Positions 22,256 to 35,124 of a stretch of DNA of 64,000 nucleotides are shown one piece after another. The translations under genes were made by a program, and so were the position numbers. Location of the stretch: assembly GCF_000276665.1 (NCBI RefSeq), contig NW_004955429.1:2908922-2972921 (forward strand). The letters are read 5' to 3'. Numbering within the stretch: the first letter of the stretch is position 1; each line of letters begins with the position of its first letter. Source of the DNA: Chinchilla lanigera. Lineage: Eukaryota; Chordata; Mammalia; Rodentia; Chinchillidae. Under the pieces are notes generated by a model that did not search any database, was not told where the DNA came from, and saw only the letters and a list, made by a program, of their open reading frames with translations.

Positions 22256-24239
22256 TCATGTCTCTTTCTTTTCTCCAAGAGCTCTATGCATGAGCTGGTA
22301 AGTTGCGAAGAGAGCTATATGGAAAGGAAGGCTCATTTTACCCTGAAATTCCATGCCTGACCTCCATCTAATTTGCATGGTCCAAGATGGAACTACACCA
22401 TGAGAAGTGCTGCAGAGCAGCAGCTGAACTTTATTTTTCTAGACTAAATTAGTTTTCTTGGAGCCAAGTGCATATTATTCCCTATGGGACACCTTATTAG
22501 AGAAGGAGAAAGCCGCACACTGCAGGTTACTGAGTCAGTGAAATGTAGAACTTCACCTCCACTTAAAAACTTTCGTGAAAATGGTACGTCACATTTATCA
22601 AACACATTTATCAGTTTCCTGCTTTAAAGATCTCTCTGAAATAGCAGCTTCAGGTATACTTATTTGGAGGTACTTGGTGATGAGTATTTAGAACTAAAAA
22701 GGCCACAAAGTCAGAAAAATGAGATGGAAATGCATTTTTTTACACTATAACTTTTTTTTGCCTCAACCAAATGAATCAATTGGCCAAGAGCAGAAAACAC
22801 TGTGTTAAACTAGGGACAGGTACCTTGGGGGTACAACCAGCTGTTCTCTTTCCTGACATTTTTTTTCAAGGTTCGATTGGGAAATTAGGAGGTAGAATCT
22901 GTCCTCTGTCTGTCACTAATCTGTGGTGTACAGCTTGGTAAGCAGAAACAACTGCTCCATCTGTAAGGTGAAGTATCTCTCTGTGCATAAAATAGATTAT
23001 TTGCTAAAATAGCCCAAGTTTTTTGAAAATAAATCATTCTAAAAACTTATAGTAGTTCATTCTTTAAAATGATTTCACATTAATACTTTAGCAGTAACAC
23101 TTTAAGTTTTAGCAGATTTCAAAAATCAGGGTTTCTGTCTCTTCATAAAGTATGTGTATGAAATATCTTTGTCCTATGGACTCTGCTTTTAAAAAATGAT
23201 TCAAAGGATTTTGAACTATCCTAATACTTGAAATTAAAGTGGTATAATGATAATTATCATAACAGTAATATTTATCTAACACTAGTTATATTCCAAGAAC
23301 TGTTCTGTGAGCCAGAGTTAGTATTAAAAACATTTAGACCCCAGGATAGCATTGACACTGAGCTATAAAATCTATTTGGGGCAATCAGTGTACCTCTTCC
23401 ATGTGTCCACCTTACAGAGCTAGTACTTAATCTTCACAAATTAGCCTTAGCAGTAATCTTGGGTTTATCACTTAGGGAATCTGACGTACTAAAATCTCCT
23501 TGTTGAATTCTATCACATACATTTGCATCTCCTGATTTTAAGATGGCAAAGTGATGCTCTCCCTCCCACCTGTGAAACATAAAAGCTGCTCTGAGCTCCA
23601 GTTACTGACCACATACACATGTAGTCTCATATTTTAAGTTTACATGTTTTGTATTGGAGGAGGGACAGTGGGCTTGCTAGGAGATATGTTAATTTTCTGG
23701 ACTACCCTCTCTGGCTTCCCCTGGAGGAAGTGTCTTGCAAAAGCACGGCAGTTGTAAGACTGGGGTGACCAAGAGGGGCCAAGAGAGGGACTTCTGTGAA
23801 AGCAAGAGAGGTCTAGGTATCATGGCACAAGCACATTCCTTAGAAGCAGCTACCCCCACATCAGGTGTATGCACACTGAGTCAGCGAGGTGCATGTTTGA
23901 ACCCAACGAAGCCATTCAGCGAATGCTTGAGATTGGACTACGTGGGGAGGCAAGTGAGCACTCAGGTACAGAAGTGAGAGGGAAGACAGACACCACTGCC
24001 TGGGTCTAAGTGTGTAAGGGGTCAGGGAGAGCCACACAGAGCGTTAGTGAAAGATGTTGCAGATGACCATACTATTTGGTGCAGGCAGTGGGACTTAATC
24101 GCGTTTACTGCAGCAAGAAGAAGGAATGAGGGTGTAGTGGGCCTTGCCTCTGGTTAAAGAGGGGAGTGGTGGGAGGATTCATTCACATGCAGCTTTATTC
24201 CCTTCACATTGCTTACAGAGTGTCTAAGTCAGACCTTCC

Positions 24240-24660
24240 TGCTGTGGTTTGGATATAGTTTGCCCCTTAAAGGTTCAAGTGCTAGAAACCTAGTCCCCAG
24301 GGTGGAGAAGGAAACTTCGAGAGGCAGGGCCCACTGGGAGATGAGCAGGTGATGGGCTCGGCCTTGGCCTTGGCAGGGATTATTGTGGTCTCTGAGTGGA
24401 GTGACTCTCATGAGAATGAGTTGATATAAGGCAGGCCTGGCTGTGTTGGCTACCATTTGGCTTTAGTCTCTTCAAGGGGTTTGTTCTGCACACGCTGTCA
24501 TCATTGTGGTGCAATTTGCCATGAAGTCTTCAATAGAGCCAAGCAGATGCCAGCACCATGCTCTTGGACCTCCAGAACTGTGAGTGAAACAAACCTCTTT
24601 TGTCTGTTAAGTTTCCAGCCTCAGGTTTTTTGTTGTAGCAATGCAAAAGAGACTAATATA
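24240..24660 (+). mobile_element. Solo LTR, MaLR-like
   Basis: It starts tgctgtggtttggatatagt and ends gcaaaagagactaatata, with gctcttggacctccagaact and gaaacaaacctc inside. It is the same family as 35891-36321. Confidence 0.65.
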
Positions 24661-25546
24661 GAGGGAGGGAACTAAGTAAATAATGTAGCTATGTGTTAGT
24701 GAACTACCTCCTGAAACAATTAGTATTGTATTCCAAAGCTTATAATAATTTTTTTGTTCATTATTTTAGGAGAAATAATTAAATAATAAAATTTAGAAAT
24801 GTCCAGTGCATTTATTTCCAGTAAAGTGTTAGGTGGTTCAGTAACATGACAAAATAATGGGCTCCTCAGTAGGAAAACTGGGGTAGTTATTAGCGTTAGC
24901 CTATTTCAGACTTGCATAAGGTAAAAGTAATCCAGGCAGAGTATTTGCTGACCTCGAAATCTGCCATCCCATGTTACAATAAACTTATAATAATCAAAGA
25001 TTTGTTAGTAATAAGGCAGTTTCCACTGATGTTTTCTTAAACAGTTAAATTGAAATGATGAAGAATAAAGTCATGAAATGTGACATCAGTGAGTCAGAAA
25101 ACCCCACTGAGCCCAAAGCCCTTGATCTCAGCCTGTGCACATCACTGCTAGGCATCGGCTGGACAGGCCGGAGTGAATCACTGCTGAAGACAGAAGTAAC
25201 AGCATATCCTTGTGACTTCTCTGGAGCCCCTCCCAATATCCATCTGGTAAAAATCTTCCCTCCGCCCTTTCACACATTTCCCCTAGAATTTGATTTTGAA
25301 TTACTAGGAGTCCACACTGACACTGTGCTACCAATCTATGGTCAAAGATAAATATGCTACGAAGTGGGTCCCAGTTTAAAAGCTTTGTGTCTTTAGTAAA
25401 AATAAGACATTTAATTTAAGGGGTATTTTTAGCATCAATTTTTATTAATTTGTAAGTTTAATCACCTTACATCCGTGATTACCCTTCATGCAAGAAAACG
25501 TGTTTAGAATAAAAAGGCAAGAGTCAGACATATCACAGATCTACCA

Positions 25547-25548
<2 letters not shown>

Positions 25549-25589
<41 letters not shown>
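25549..25589. repeat. (CA)n microsatellite
   Basis: About 20 uninterrupted CA dinucleotides. Confidence 0.97.
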
Positions 25590-25591
<2 letters not shown>

Positions 25592-26600
25592 TCTCACATG
25601 GAAAAACAGGACTGTGTCTACCAGTATGTGTGGTATTTTCTAAAGGTCAAAGAGAGAGGAAGAAACAAAGAACATCCAGCTCCAAAAGCCAAGAGCATTA
25701 TTTGGGTTAACAGTCCACAAGTTGGTTGGGGTGGAGCTTTGCTCACAGTGGAGCAATACATTGCAAAACAAACCATGTTCACACCACGACCGGGTGGAGT
25801 TAATCATTTTTTCATGGGTATGTCATTTCTGAGTTCATCCCGTGTCTAGGGAAGACCAGAAATTGCTGATTAAGAGAAAATTGGAATAGCACTTTGTCAG
25901 ATAGATCTTGTTATTTTTTGTTTTGGGAGAAAAGTGAGAGGTGAGATGAGAGAAGCTGATCACCCCTGCCAAAGCCCCTCCCGGTATTCCCTGGACAACA
26001 AAGACACTTTGCCTCAGGCTCATCATTTTTAGGATTCAGTTTTTATCCTCAAATAGTTTCTCTTTTCCCTGCAATCAAACCTCAAATTTTTTTAAATTTA
26101 AAAAAATCTGTCCTAAGTACTCTGATATATATGTTTAATAGCACATGTGCTAGTGGTAACCTCACAGATTTGATCCAGTTGGATGTGGGTTGCATTGTCT
26201 TCTAGATTACCAATACCAGCCATGATTTTGGAGCAAGATGACGGCAGGTCGTTCATGTCCCTGGCCTACGAGAGTGAGTTCAATGTTCCACAGGCATTTC
26301 CATCCTGGAAGAGTCAACTCACAATTCCCTTCTTAGCTACTCTCTTCTCACATGCCCTAACTAGGCTAAGGGCCATTCATCAGTGCTTACACTGATTCAG
26401 AAGCCTTGGGACAGTCCTTTGCTCTTCCTCCTTTCCATCTAGTGAGTCAGGAAGTCCTACTGGACTTTCCTGTAGAGGGATCCACCTTTCCTTTCTTCTC
26501 ACTGTCCAGCCGTAGTTAAGACTTTCACCAGCTCACCCAGCCTCTCGTATCCCTCCTCCTCATCAGTTCTTACCACCACCACCTCCACTGCCGTCACCAC

Positions 26601-26661
26601 CTGCCAATTTCAAATGCAAATGTGAACTCATCAAACTTTTCTGTGGCTGATCAGGATCAAG
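26601..26661 (+). repeat. 61-bp direct repeat, copy 1
   Basis: It starts ctgccaatttcaaatgcaaa and ends ctgatcaggatcaag. The second copy at 27021-27081 differs at two positions. Confidence 0.95.
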
Positions 26662-26682
26662 TGCAGAGAGTTCAGGTGCACA

Positions 26683-26960
26683 GGTGGCTTTCAAAATCTT
26701 TCATAATTTGCTCCAATCTACTTTTCAGGGTTCAACATATGCTATTCAGGCATCTTTATGTCTTCTGAACAAGTCTTTGCTACTACTCTCTTTGGTCGTG
26801 TATATGCTATTCCCTTTAAATAATGTCCTCTGTCCATGTTCCCATCATAAAATCCTAATCATGATTCAAAACCCAGCTTTTCTGTCAGCTCTTCAACAGC
26901 GTCTCCATACCCGGTAGAGACAACTGGTCTCCATTGCCCTCTGCAAACTTATCAGTAAAT
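26683..26960 (+). mobile_element. L2 LINE 3' fragment
   Basis: The phrases ctttcataatttgctccaat, gatgtt-poor pyrimidine runs, attcaaaacccagctttt and ctgtcagctcttcaacagc resemble the L2 3' end. Confidence 0.45.
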
Positions 26961-27020
26961 CCTGGACCCAGCAATTGCCTTGATTAGGCATTTAACCTCC
27001 CTGATTTTCAATTTTCTTGT

Positions 27021-27081
27021 CTGCCAATTTCAAATGCAAATGTGAACTCCTCAAACTTTTCTATGGCTGATCAGGATCAAG
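27021..27081 (+). repeat. 61-bp direct repeat, copy 2
   Basis: It matches copy 1 at 59 of 61 positions, 420 bp downstream, and sits just before a mariner-like fossil. Confidence 0.95.
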
Positions 27082-27097
27082 GGAATAGAACTATAAT

Positions 27098-27660
27098 ACA
27101 AGGTGATCAAAAAATACAGTGAATGCTTAAATTTAAAAAATTGTTATAGTAGAAGCCATTCATCCTCATTAAGATACTTCCCCTTACTTCCAACACACTT
27201 ATCCCATCATTCTTGCCACATTCTGAAGCAGTTCTGGAAGTTCTGTCTAGTGAGGGTCTTTATGAGACATTACCAAAATTCAGTGAATGCTGCTCATGAG
27301 TGCCATCCGACAGACAGTCAGACTTGTAAAAACATCACAGTGTCTCCTCATCTACCTTGTTCACCTGATGTGGCACCATGTGACATCTGGCTCTTCACTA
27401 AAGTCAAAATGACCATGAAAAGTAAACATTTTGAATCGATTCAGGACATTGAAACAGCACAACTAAAGACACCTATGAAGGCTGGGGATATAGTTCAGTG
27501 GCACAGCACCTGCCTGGCAAGCACAAGGTCCTGAGTTTGAGTCCCAGTACCAGAAAAAAAAAAAACTAAAGATATTATGAAAGGGGGTGGAATTTCTTGC
27601 CTTGATGCAAGGAGGAATATCTTGATGGGGATTAATGGCAATGTGTCTTTTACTGTAATA
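27098..27660. pseudogene. Rearranged Tc1/mariner transposase fossil
   Basis: On the plus strand, about 27300-27475 encodes CSPDVAPCDIWLFTKVKMT followed by KSKHFESIQDIETAQLKT, the DDE/D-region signature YSPDLAPCDFWLF and its continuation. The left part (about 27098-27260) reads in the opposite direction: on the minus strand it gives NFQNCFRMWQE and WDKCVGSKGKY, the C-terminal tail of the same transposase. The two parts are therefore inverted relative to each other. Stops and a SINE show that it is dead. Confidence 0.75.
27480..27564 (+). mobile_element. ID SINE inside the mariner fossil
   Basis: Forward ID (gctggggatatagttcagtg to gagtcccagtaccag plus A tail). The flanks actaaagacacctatgaag and actaaagatattatgaaag look like a decayed target duplication. 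Confidence 0.88.
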
Positions 27661-28267
27661 ATTTAAAAAAATACAAACATTCACAGTAATGTTTTAAATC
27701 ACACCACATACATAATTCATATGGTTGTTGTAACATTTAAATAAAATAGAATTCAGAACTCAGCATAAGTATTCAATCATAGCATTTAACATATGGAATC
27801 AAGTTCTTTGTTACTGTTGGAATCACTTAGAGGACTGAGAACTGTTTTTAAGTAGAGGTCCGATTTTGTTGATCTTTGTGTTAAAAACTGTTTTGTTGAA
27901 ACCCCAGAGAGATTAAGTAACTTCCCAGACCAACAGGAAGAACTGGGCTGGCACCCGGGTCTCAGCTGCGTAGAAAGGTCTCCACCACTCCACAGCTGTT
28001 TGGAGATGTGGGTCCTGCTGTACCCCATCTGAGTTAAGACATTTGAAGCTGGTCAGCCCTCAGAGTTTGTCACATTTCATGTTTCCTACAGCTACTAGTG
28101 AAATAGTCGTTTCTCCACTGCTGTCACAGTGGGGCTTGTTTACCTTCACTCACTACACCAAGACTATTTCTCTTTGGTCAAGTGAGTCAGTTCTGACATT
28201 TATACAGGTATACTTTGTTTGAAATCATTAAGTTTTCTTTCATTCAATCTTTTTTCTTTTTAATTTG

Positions 28268-28414
28268 TCTTTTTGAGACAGGGTCTCGCTATGCAGTTCA
28301 GGCTGGTCTTGAACTCAGCTTTGTAGCCCAGGCTGGCCTCCAACTCACAGCAATCCTCCTGCCTCTGCCTCCCGAGAGCTGAGATTACAGGCATGTGCCA
28401 CCATGCCCAGCATT
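28268..28414 (-). mobile_element. B1 SINE
   Basis: Reverse B1: ttgagacagggtctcgctat, tagcccaggctggcctccaa, and gattacaggcatgtgccacc. Confidence 0.92.
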
Positions 28415-28914
28415 GAGTCAGTTTTCAAGGCAAAAATTTTAGTTGCTTTGAGAAAAACTCTAATCGTTTCTCTGCAACTTGAGGAATACCTCCAATGGCC
28501 TTCTTTCTTTTCTAAATCAATCTAAAGTCAACTAGCATGGATTTCAAGTAATAGATTAACTATTCTTTAATAAATAACAAGTTATTTTTTTATCATAGTT
28601 ATTCCTTCATTCCCATCAGATATATAATACATTTTTAACTTCATAAACATAGATTTACATCTTACAGTAGAACAAAGATGTAACAGCTTAATTATCAGGA
28701 AATATCAAGTTATCTATAACATTTAAATACATAATATGGAATACATTATATGTGTTTTGCTATTCCCAAAAAATTATATACCTCTGGTATGTATTAGGTT
28801 TCAAAACATAAAACAAATTATGTATGCATGTATTTATTTTTCATCCATTTGTATTTAAATTTCCTAATCTGTCCAAACAACAACAAAGACACACAGAAAC
28901 AAGCACTCTTTTGT

Positions 28915-29023
28915 GTTTTTTTTTTTTGTTTGTTTTTGTTTTTCTCCGGTACCGGAAACCGAACTCACGACCTTGCGCTTGCCAGGCAGGCACCTTGCCG
29001 CTGAGCTAAATCCCCAGGCCTAT
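28915..29023 (-). mobile_element. ID SINE with 14-bp target duplication
   Basis: Reverse ID with ccggtaccggaaaccgaact and gccgctgagctaaatcccca. The target aagcactcttttgt flanks it at 28901-28914 and 29024-29037, perfectly preserved. It keeps several CpGs, so it is young. Confidence 0.95.
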
Positions 29024-29859
29024 AAGCACTCTTTTGTTACAACATATATATATAATACTTTCTTGCTATGACCTGAATTCTGAGCATAACAGTATTAGAT
29101 GAAGAGTTATTTGATACATGTGAATCTAAAACATTTATTCACAAACTGTATTTTTTATTAAATAGAATATATGACATATTTATAGTAATAAATTTTCATA
29201 AAAGAAACCATTAAAAAGATAGACTAATTTTCATTGTTTTGAAAGTAGTCCTGACAACTTCTGCATAATATCAAAAGGTCGTTAACATTTTTCTTGTGAT
29301 TGTCAAATGCTGGCTTTACAGAGTGATGTATTCAGTAACAGCAAGCATTGCTACAACGAAGAGATGTTCTTTACATTGTCATAAAAGAGCTTCTCTGTCA
29401 GAAGCCTATTTTCTCCCACCACCAGATTAAGCTATCAGGAACTCATGGGTGGTCTCCGATAATTGGAATGGTTACAAATCTCATTTTCAGATGGTCTTTT
29501 AGTCATGCATAGTCTTTACTTGGATTGAGATCTTTTAGCAATAAAATGACAAATATTTTAGTGCAGCAACAATTAAAAGAAAAGGTAAAATATATTGCAA
29601 GTAGGGTTTTTAAATGAAACAATGGAGGAGAGATAAAATTCACTTTGCAATCTTGAGTCACAGTCTATTAAATTCAGGCTGGTTAGAATCAGTCTCTAAT
29701 ATTTTATCAGAGCAGTTGCTATCTATTTAAGGCAAAACTTCCACTCTGGAGTTGAGGAGAAAGGAACCTCCTCATTCCCTCTACCTGTCTGATAGAGAAG
29801 AAGCAATAGCCAAAAACTATTATCTGTTCTCATCCTGTGCCAGGCACTCTTGTGAACTG

Positions 29860-29980
29860 ATTGATTAAAACTATTCTACACCCTCCATAGAACACTTATA
29901 TCCCCCATTTACAGATAAGAAAACTGAGGAACCCATGTTAAGCATTGGTTATAGAATTTAAGTCAGTCAACAGATATTCA
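29860..29980 (-). mobile_element. MIR SINE fragment
   Basis: The phrase cccatttacagataagaaaa followed by ctgaggaaccc is the reverse complement of the MIR core's ttcctcatctgtaaaatggg region. Confidence 0.6.
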
Positions 29981-31884
29981 TTACATGGTTCTGGACTTAA
30001 AGAAACTTTGTAAGATTTCCCCTGTAAATTTTCCATAACTGAATTTCTCCTTTTCAAAATATCAAAGGTTAAGAATCTAGAATATATCTATATACTGTCA
30101 TTGCATCTTGAAGATGGTCAAAGAAAAATGGTAGCATCCATACACTAGGACTCTTACTGTCTTACCCTACAGGTAAGCAGTATTTTGAGTCTATAATCAG
30201 CTTTCCAGACTAAAATATAAATAGAATTAATGTGAAGTATGGTTAAAAAAATCAGAGGCTCTCTCAGTATTGATTTATTTGATATTTTTATTATTCTTAA
30301 ATAAAAAAACTAGTTGTCAATATTTATTTTTTCAAAGAAAAAATCAACCAAAACATTACAACTACACATTACAAAGAGGAGAAGTTTTTTTTTTTTTTTT
30401 TCAAAAAATGTGTTCATGAGAGGGATCACATTTACTATGGAGTATCCTGCAGAACCCAGACCATCACAAACACTGGTGGAAGCTGGTGTAAAATATGGGT
30501 GGAAAACAACTGAACGACATCGACTTTTACCTGATTCCTTCAGTGTAGTATTTTTTCAAAAAGCAAAGAGCCCTTTGTCAAGAGGAAGTGGTTCACAGAA
30601 TAACATGGCACATGGTTAAAGTTGCTGCAATGTTGGGGGGAGGGGGAGGGGAAGCTAAAAGTTCTATGTAATATAAAACAGGAAACAAAGGCATTTCTAA
30701 AATTACACAAAATATCAAATTAACTTACTCAACAAAGGTCTAAGATGCAGAAACATCTTGGACCTACTTAGCTCAGCTTTTCAGAGGATGGCTGAGGTCA
30801 GTTGAAAAGTCTTAAGAAAAAGGCTGGCAAGTAGTTATTCAGTTAACAGGACAGTCGCTGCTCTCATATAATCTAACAGGACAATCAGTCACAAAAGAAA
30901 CTTGTACGGAGCTTGCATTTGTATATATGTGTGGTCAAGAATACCCAAGACAATAGGGTCTTTTGTAAGCAGTACTGTCATGGCACAAGTTAGGTGGAAA
31001 TAACATTTTTAAAAGAAAAACTAATCACTGAATGACATGATTTCTTTCAATAACAACACTGACGGGGTGCTTAAAAGTCTTAAAATTTGACAAAGCACAA
31101 AGATATACACATGCACACATCCACAAAATGGTATGAGCTACAACATTTAGAAAATTTCATATGAAATGAAATGAAAACATTTCACATCTGTGATTTTTAA
31201 AGGCCCTTATATCCACATTGCTTTGATTGTGTGTGAAGGCAAGGTGGATGTTTGGTGCTTGGGGTAGGCAGGTGGAAAGCAGGGCACTCTGTGACGTCAA
31301 GTTCTAGGACAGTTAGTAAAGTGACTCATTAAGACCTGAAAATGTTTCAGCGCTCATGACATAGGGAAGGCAAAGTCAGGCCGTGCAGATATAGCATTCT
31401 CACTCCCATCCCCCTGGCTGGCTTTGCTTTGTTTCTGGGATGCAAGTCATAGACTAGTTTCACTTGCATATATAAGGGGTGGGAAAAGCCTTCTAAATCT
31501 TGTGATTTTCTTAGGTTCCTTTTTTATTCTACTGTGAGTGTCTATATAAGGAAGAAGGAACTGCTTTTGTACATAGGATCTACTGCAACATACACAGAAG
31601 TGACAACATAATTTAGGGTTTTTTAAAGAAACAAAAAGTGAAAGTGTTCTACTCATGGACATTGTAAATAAATTCAATGGACTTTAATTTTCCAAAAAAC
31701 CCCCACCTTGTAAATAGTTATGTGTGTTGACTGTCTCCTGCTTGTCTTTATTATCTCTTGAATCTAGTCCTGTTGAACTTCTGTTCCTACCATGGCACTA
31801 AGCTATTTGTGTCAGGATTACCAGTAACCTCCATGTTACTAAATTCAGTGGCTGATCTCTAGTCAGCATCTTACACAATATTCA

Positions 31885-32335
31885 ACATTGTTGATCCCTC
31901 CTTTTGTATCCAGGGGTTTCACATCTGCCGATGCAACTAACTGTGGATCAAAAATATTTGAAAAAGAATTCATCTGCATTGAACGTGTACAGACTATTTT
32001 CTTGTTACTAACCTCTAAACAATACCGTGTAACAATTTTTTATATAGCATTTGTATGGTAGCAGATATTGTAAATAATCTAGAGATGATTTAAAGTACAG
32101 TGGAGGGGGTGCTGGGGATTTAGCTCAGCGGCAAAGCGCCTGCCTGGCAAGCGCGAGGTCGTGAGTTCGGTTCCCGGTACCAGAGGAAAAAAAAAAAAGA
32201 TATAAAGTACAGGGGAGGGTATGGGAAGCTTTCACACAGATAGTATGTCATTTTATATAAGGCACTTGAGCACCTTCACAATTCACTGTCTGCGGAGGTT
32301 TTAGAACCAATGTCCCATGGGGACCAAAGCATAAT
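31885..32335. mobile_element. Nonautonomous Tigger-like (pogo family) DNA transposon
   Basis: Both ends carry the inverted phrases ttgtatccaggggttt and ccaatgtcccatggggacca. The interior has gtgtacagactattttcttg, aatctagagatgatttaaag and ttatataaggcacttgagca, as in the widespread mammalian Tigger-derived MITEs. It is split by an ID SINE. Confidence 0.65.
32108..32198 (+). mobile_element. Young ID SINE with intact Pol III boxes
   Basis: Forward ID close to the apparent consensus: tagctcagcggcaaagcgc (box A region) and ggtcgtgagttcggttccc (box B region), A tail. The target duplication gatttaaagtacagtggagg at 32087 recurs with two changes at 32199. Confidence 0.93.
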
Positions 32336-32339
32336 TGTT

Positions 32340-32930
32340 CTTTCTTCATGTGGCCTTCCTGCCAGCTTTCTTTCCTGCTTTTCCTTCCAGCAGTGGTCAG
32401 TTTACTCTGATGTGTATAAAGCTACGTTCAGAACCCCCCACCTGCTGGCCTGTTTGGCTCTGTTTCTCCTTTGGCACCCTAAGCAGCAGCATGGACACTG
32501 CTCTTGCTGGGAGTTTGCCCTGTAGCGGTCCTTGGCCTTGGAGTGGGGTCAGAGGGCTGCCGGGACTATCTCCACATCACCCAGATTCCAGAAGAACTTC
32601 CTCATGGTGAATGTCATGGACAATGGAGCCATCTTCTATCCCAAGGAGATCTGAAAATGTGCTCTGTGGCACGGTCACCCTGACCCAGCTTCAGGACCAC
32701 TTTATACTGATGCAAGATCCAGCTGTTAGGATGACTGTGCAGTTCTGGTGGAGCTGGAAAACTGCCCCCTGGGCCACCAGGAGCCAGGGCACCATGCTAT
32801 GTCTAGTAAGAGTGAGGCTGTGGTTCTCTGAGGTCTTGCTCCTGGGTGAGGAGGACCGCCAGAGCAAGAAACCACAGAGGAAGTTACAGAGGTGGCCACA
32901 CCATGGAGAGATGTCAGGCTAAAGCATAGT
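32340..32930 (+). pseudogene. Possible decayed retrocopy, unidentified
   Basis: This GC-rich block stands out from its AT-rich neighbours. It has a stretch reading KNFLMVNVMDNGAIFYPKEI before a stop, and other open pieces in changing frames, as expected for a broken retrocopy. I do not recognise the parent gene, no clear poly-A tail is seen, and the call may be wrong. Confidence 0.25.
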
Positions 32931-33334
32931 TTTTCTAAACTAGAAGTCATAAAAACTAATTCTCAGCAAACTTGCTGGAAGAAAGACTAACTCGTTTATC
33001 TATTACCTTTACAGAAAGTGGTATTTCTAACTCATTCTCATGTAGAGAGGTGATCAAAGAATGTGCAGCCCAAAACGTGGGAAACATACAAGCCAATTCA
33101 TTAGCAATCACAAAATTAAGAACGCTGCTTTTTAGATGTTTTCTAGTAGCTACAGGTTGGTAATGGGTTGTGATTTCCTTTCCGGCTCTAACAAGTTTTT
33201 ACTTTTTTGGTGCTAGGTTTTGAATGCAGGACTCTATCCATGCAAAAAGTGTGCACTCTCTCACTGGAAACTGCCAGCCTCCAAATATTTAATCCTGTCC
33301 TTAATTTTTCTTTCACAATTTTGTATTATTTTTC

Positions 33335-33975
33335 AAAAGACAGTCTTGCAAAATTGCATAAGATTCAGGCCTTAGAGGTCCTGGTCTGTTCTTGCCTGTC
33401 TCACAAACTTCTCCTTCAGCTTCTCCTGTTTTTTCCTCATCCTTTCTGGTCTTATGCTGTCTTCTGGTCTCTGTCTAGTCATGATCTGATGGTCTTAGGC
33501 AGACTCACGGCTTTAAGCATCATATATGTGCTGCCTATGCCCAAGATGTATCTCCAGTCAGACTTTTCTCTTCACATATCCAATTGTCTACTCACCTCCA
33601 CCCTCAATCCCACCCCACCATTTTGCCTCATGAATTTTATCTCTTTTAACACCCCGCTCACTGGACCACCCAGCTGTCCCTTGAACATTGTCAGTATGTA
33701 TTTGTGTGCGCTTTGCTCTGTCTGGAACACCTGCTCCCCACTTATGTAAGCAGCTGCTTTTCTCACTGCCTTTTAGTTCTTTGCTTTGCTTAGGTCTCAT
33801 TATGGAGACCTTTCCTGACCTAATTCAAAATCAACACTTTCCCACCATTCTTCCCTTCTCTGTTTATTTTCTCTCTCCACTCATCAACTAGAATGTAAGC
33901 CCAATGAAAGCAGAGATTTAACTGTTTCCTTTTTACTGTTATATTCCTAGTAAATAGAACTTGATAGATAGATGA
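33335..33975 (+). mobile_element. L2 LINE 3' end
   Basis: Diagnostic order: tctgtctggaacacctgctc, tttgcttaggtctcattatg, cctttcctgacctaattcaa, actagaatgtaagcccaatg and agcagagatttaactgtttc. These match the L2 3' end closely. Confidence 0.75.
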
Positions 33976-35124
33976 TAGAAAGATATATATGCATTTATAT
34001 CTATATATAACAGACACTAAATTAGTATTTGTTACATGAGAGGACAGATAAAAAAATTAAATATAATATAGCCATCGAAGCTCCACAAAGGTAGAGGTCA
34101 ATGCTGTCTTAGGTCAGCTTTGTGTTCCCACGGTAACGCACAGTGTCTGCTTCAGTCATGAGAAGGCCTTCAAAAGTATTTGTCGAGTAAGCTAACCAAC
34201 TAAGGGAGAAAGTAGAGAAGAAATGAAGAAAAAGGAAGATAGATTTTTAAAAAGGAGAACGATTCTACAACCACCACGGTAGGTGGCAGTAACGAATGGT
34301 AGATATTAACACCCCCGGTGGAAGATGGTTGGAGAGCATATTCACTCACTGTGCTGTTGCCTCACTGACTTGAGCCCTGGGATAGGTGGAAAGGTAGACA
34401 GATGGCTGAGTAAGATCCCCAAATGCTCAAAAGCCTCAGAAGAGTAACTTTGTGAGACATGCTGCCTAGCACTCATCAAGAGAATACTTTTAGGTGAAAA
34501 AAACCTAGCATACACAACTTTAACCAAATGATCAAACTTAGGATCCGTGGAGGTGGACAATCTGGTGTCACATGCAATCAATGCCCTGAAGGTACAGCAT
34601 CATCTCCACTCCACTGCTACTGAATGGTGTGTGTCCAATCACAGGGCCAGTCAGCTAAGTCCACACGGAGGGGCATTCTGCAAAATGACTGGTCTGGACT
34701 CTTTAAATTAAAAAAAAAATTATTGGGATAATTTTCAAAATTAGAATATGGACTATCTATCAGAAAAAGGATTAATTTAATCAAAATTTCCCAATTGTGA
34801 TAATTGGCATTGTAATTATATTGTGATCATCATCTAGTTATATTGTGTGAGACAATGTCTTTATTCTTAAGAAATAAATGACGGGAAAAAATCGAGACCA
34901 AATGTGGCAACATGAAAACAACGAATAATCAGATTGGAAGATATATAGGTGTTCGCTGAACCTCTCTGTCTCTCTCCACTTTTCAAAATAAAAAGGGGAA
35001 GGGGGAAGAACTAAGTAAAATAAACCTAAATTAAACACAACAAAAAGAAGGAGGAGGAAGAGAAGCAGAATGAAAAGTAGAGGTAGGAAAAGAAGATATA
35101 AAAGAAAAAAAACAGAATCTATTC

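Noticed and set aside
32108..32180. tRNA gene
   Set aside because: The A and B boxes belong to an ID SINE. There is an A tail and target duplication, and no tRNA cloverleaf with a mature 3' end.
33207..33749. 180-residue open frame on the plus strand
   Set aside because: It overlaps the L2 3' region and an ID-like piece. The pyrimidine bias of L2 ends produces long open frames, and no protein family is recognisable.
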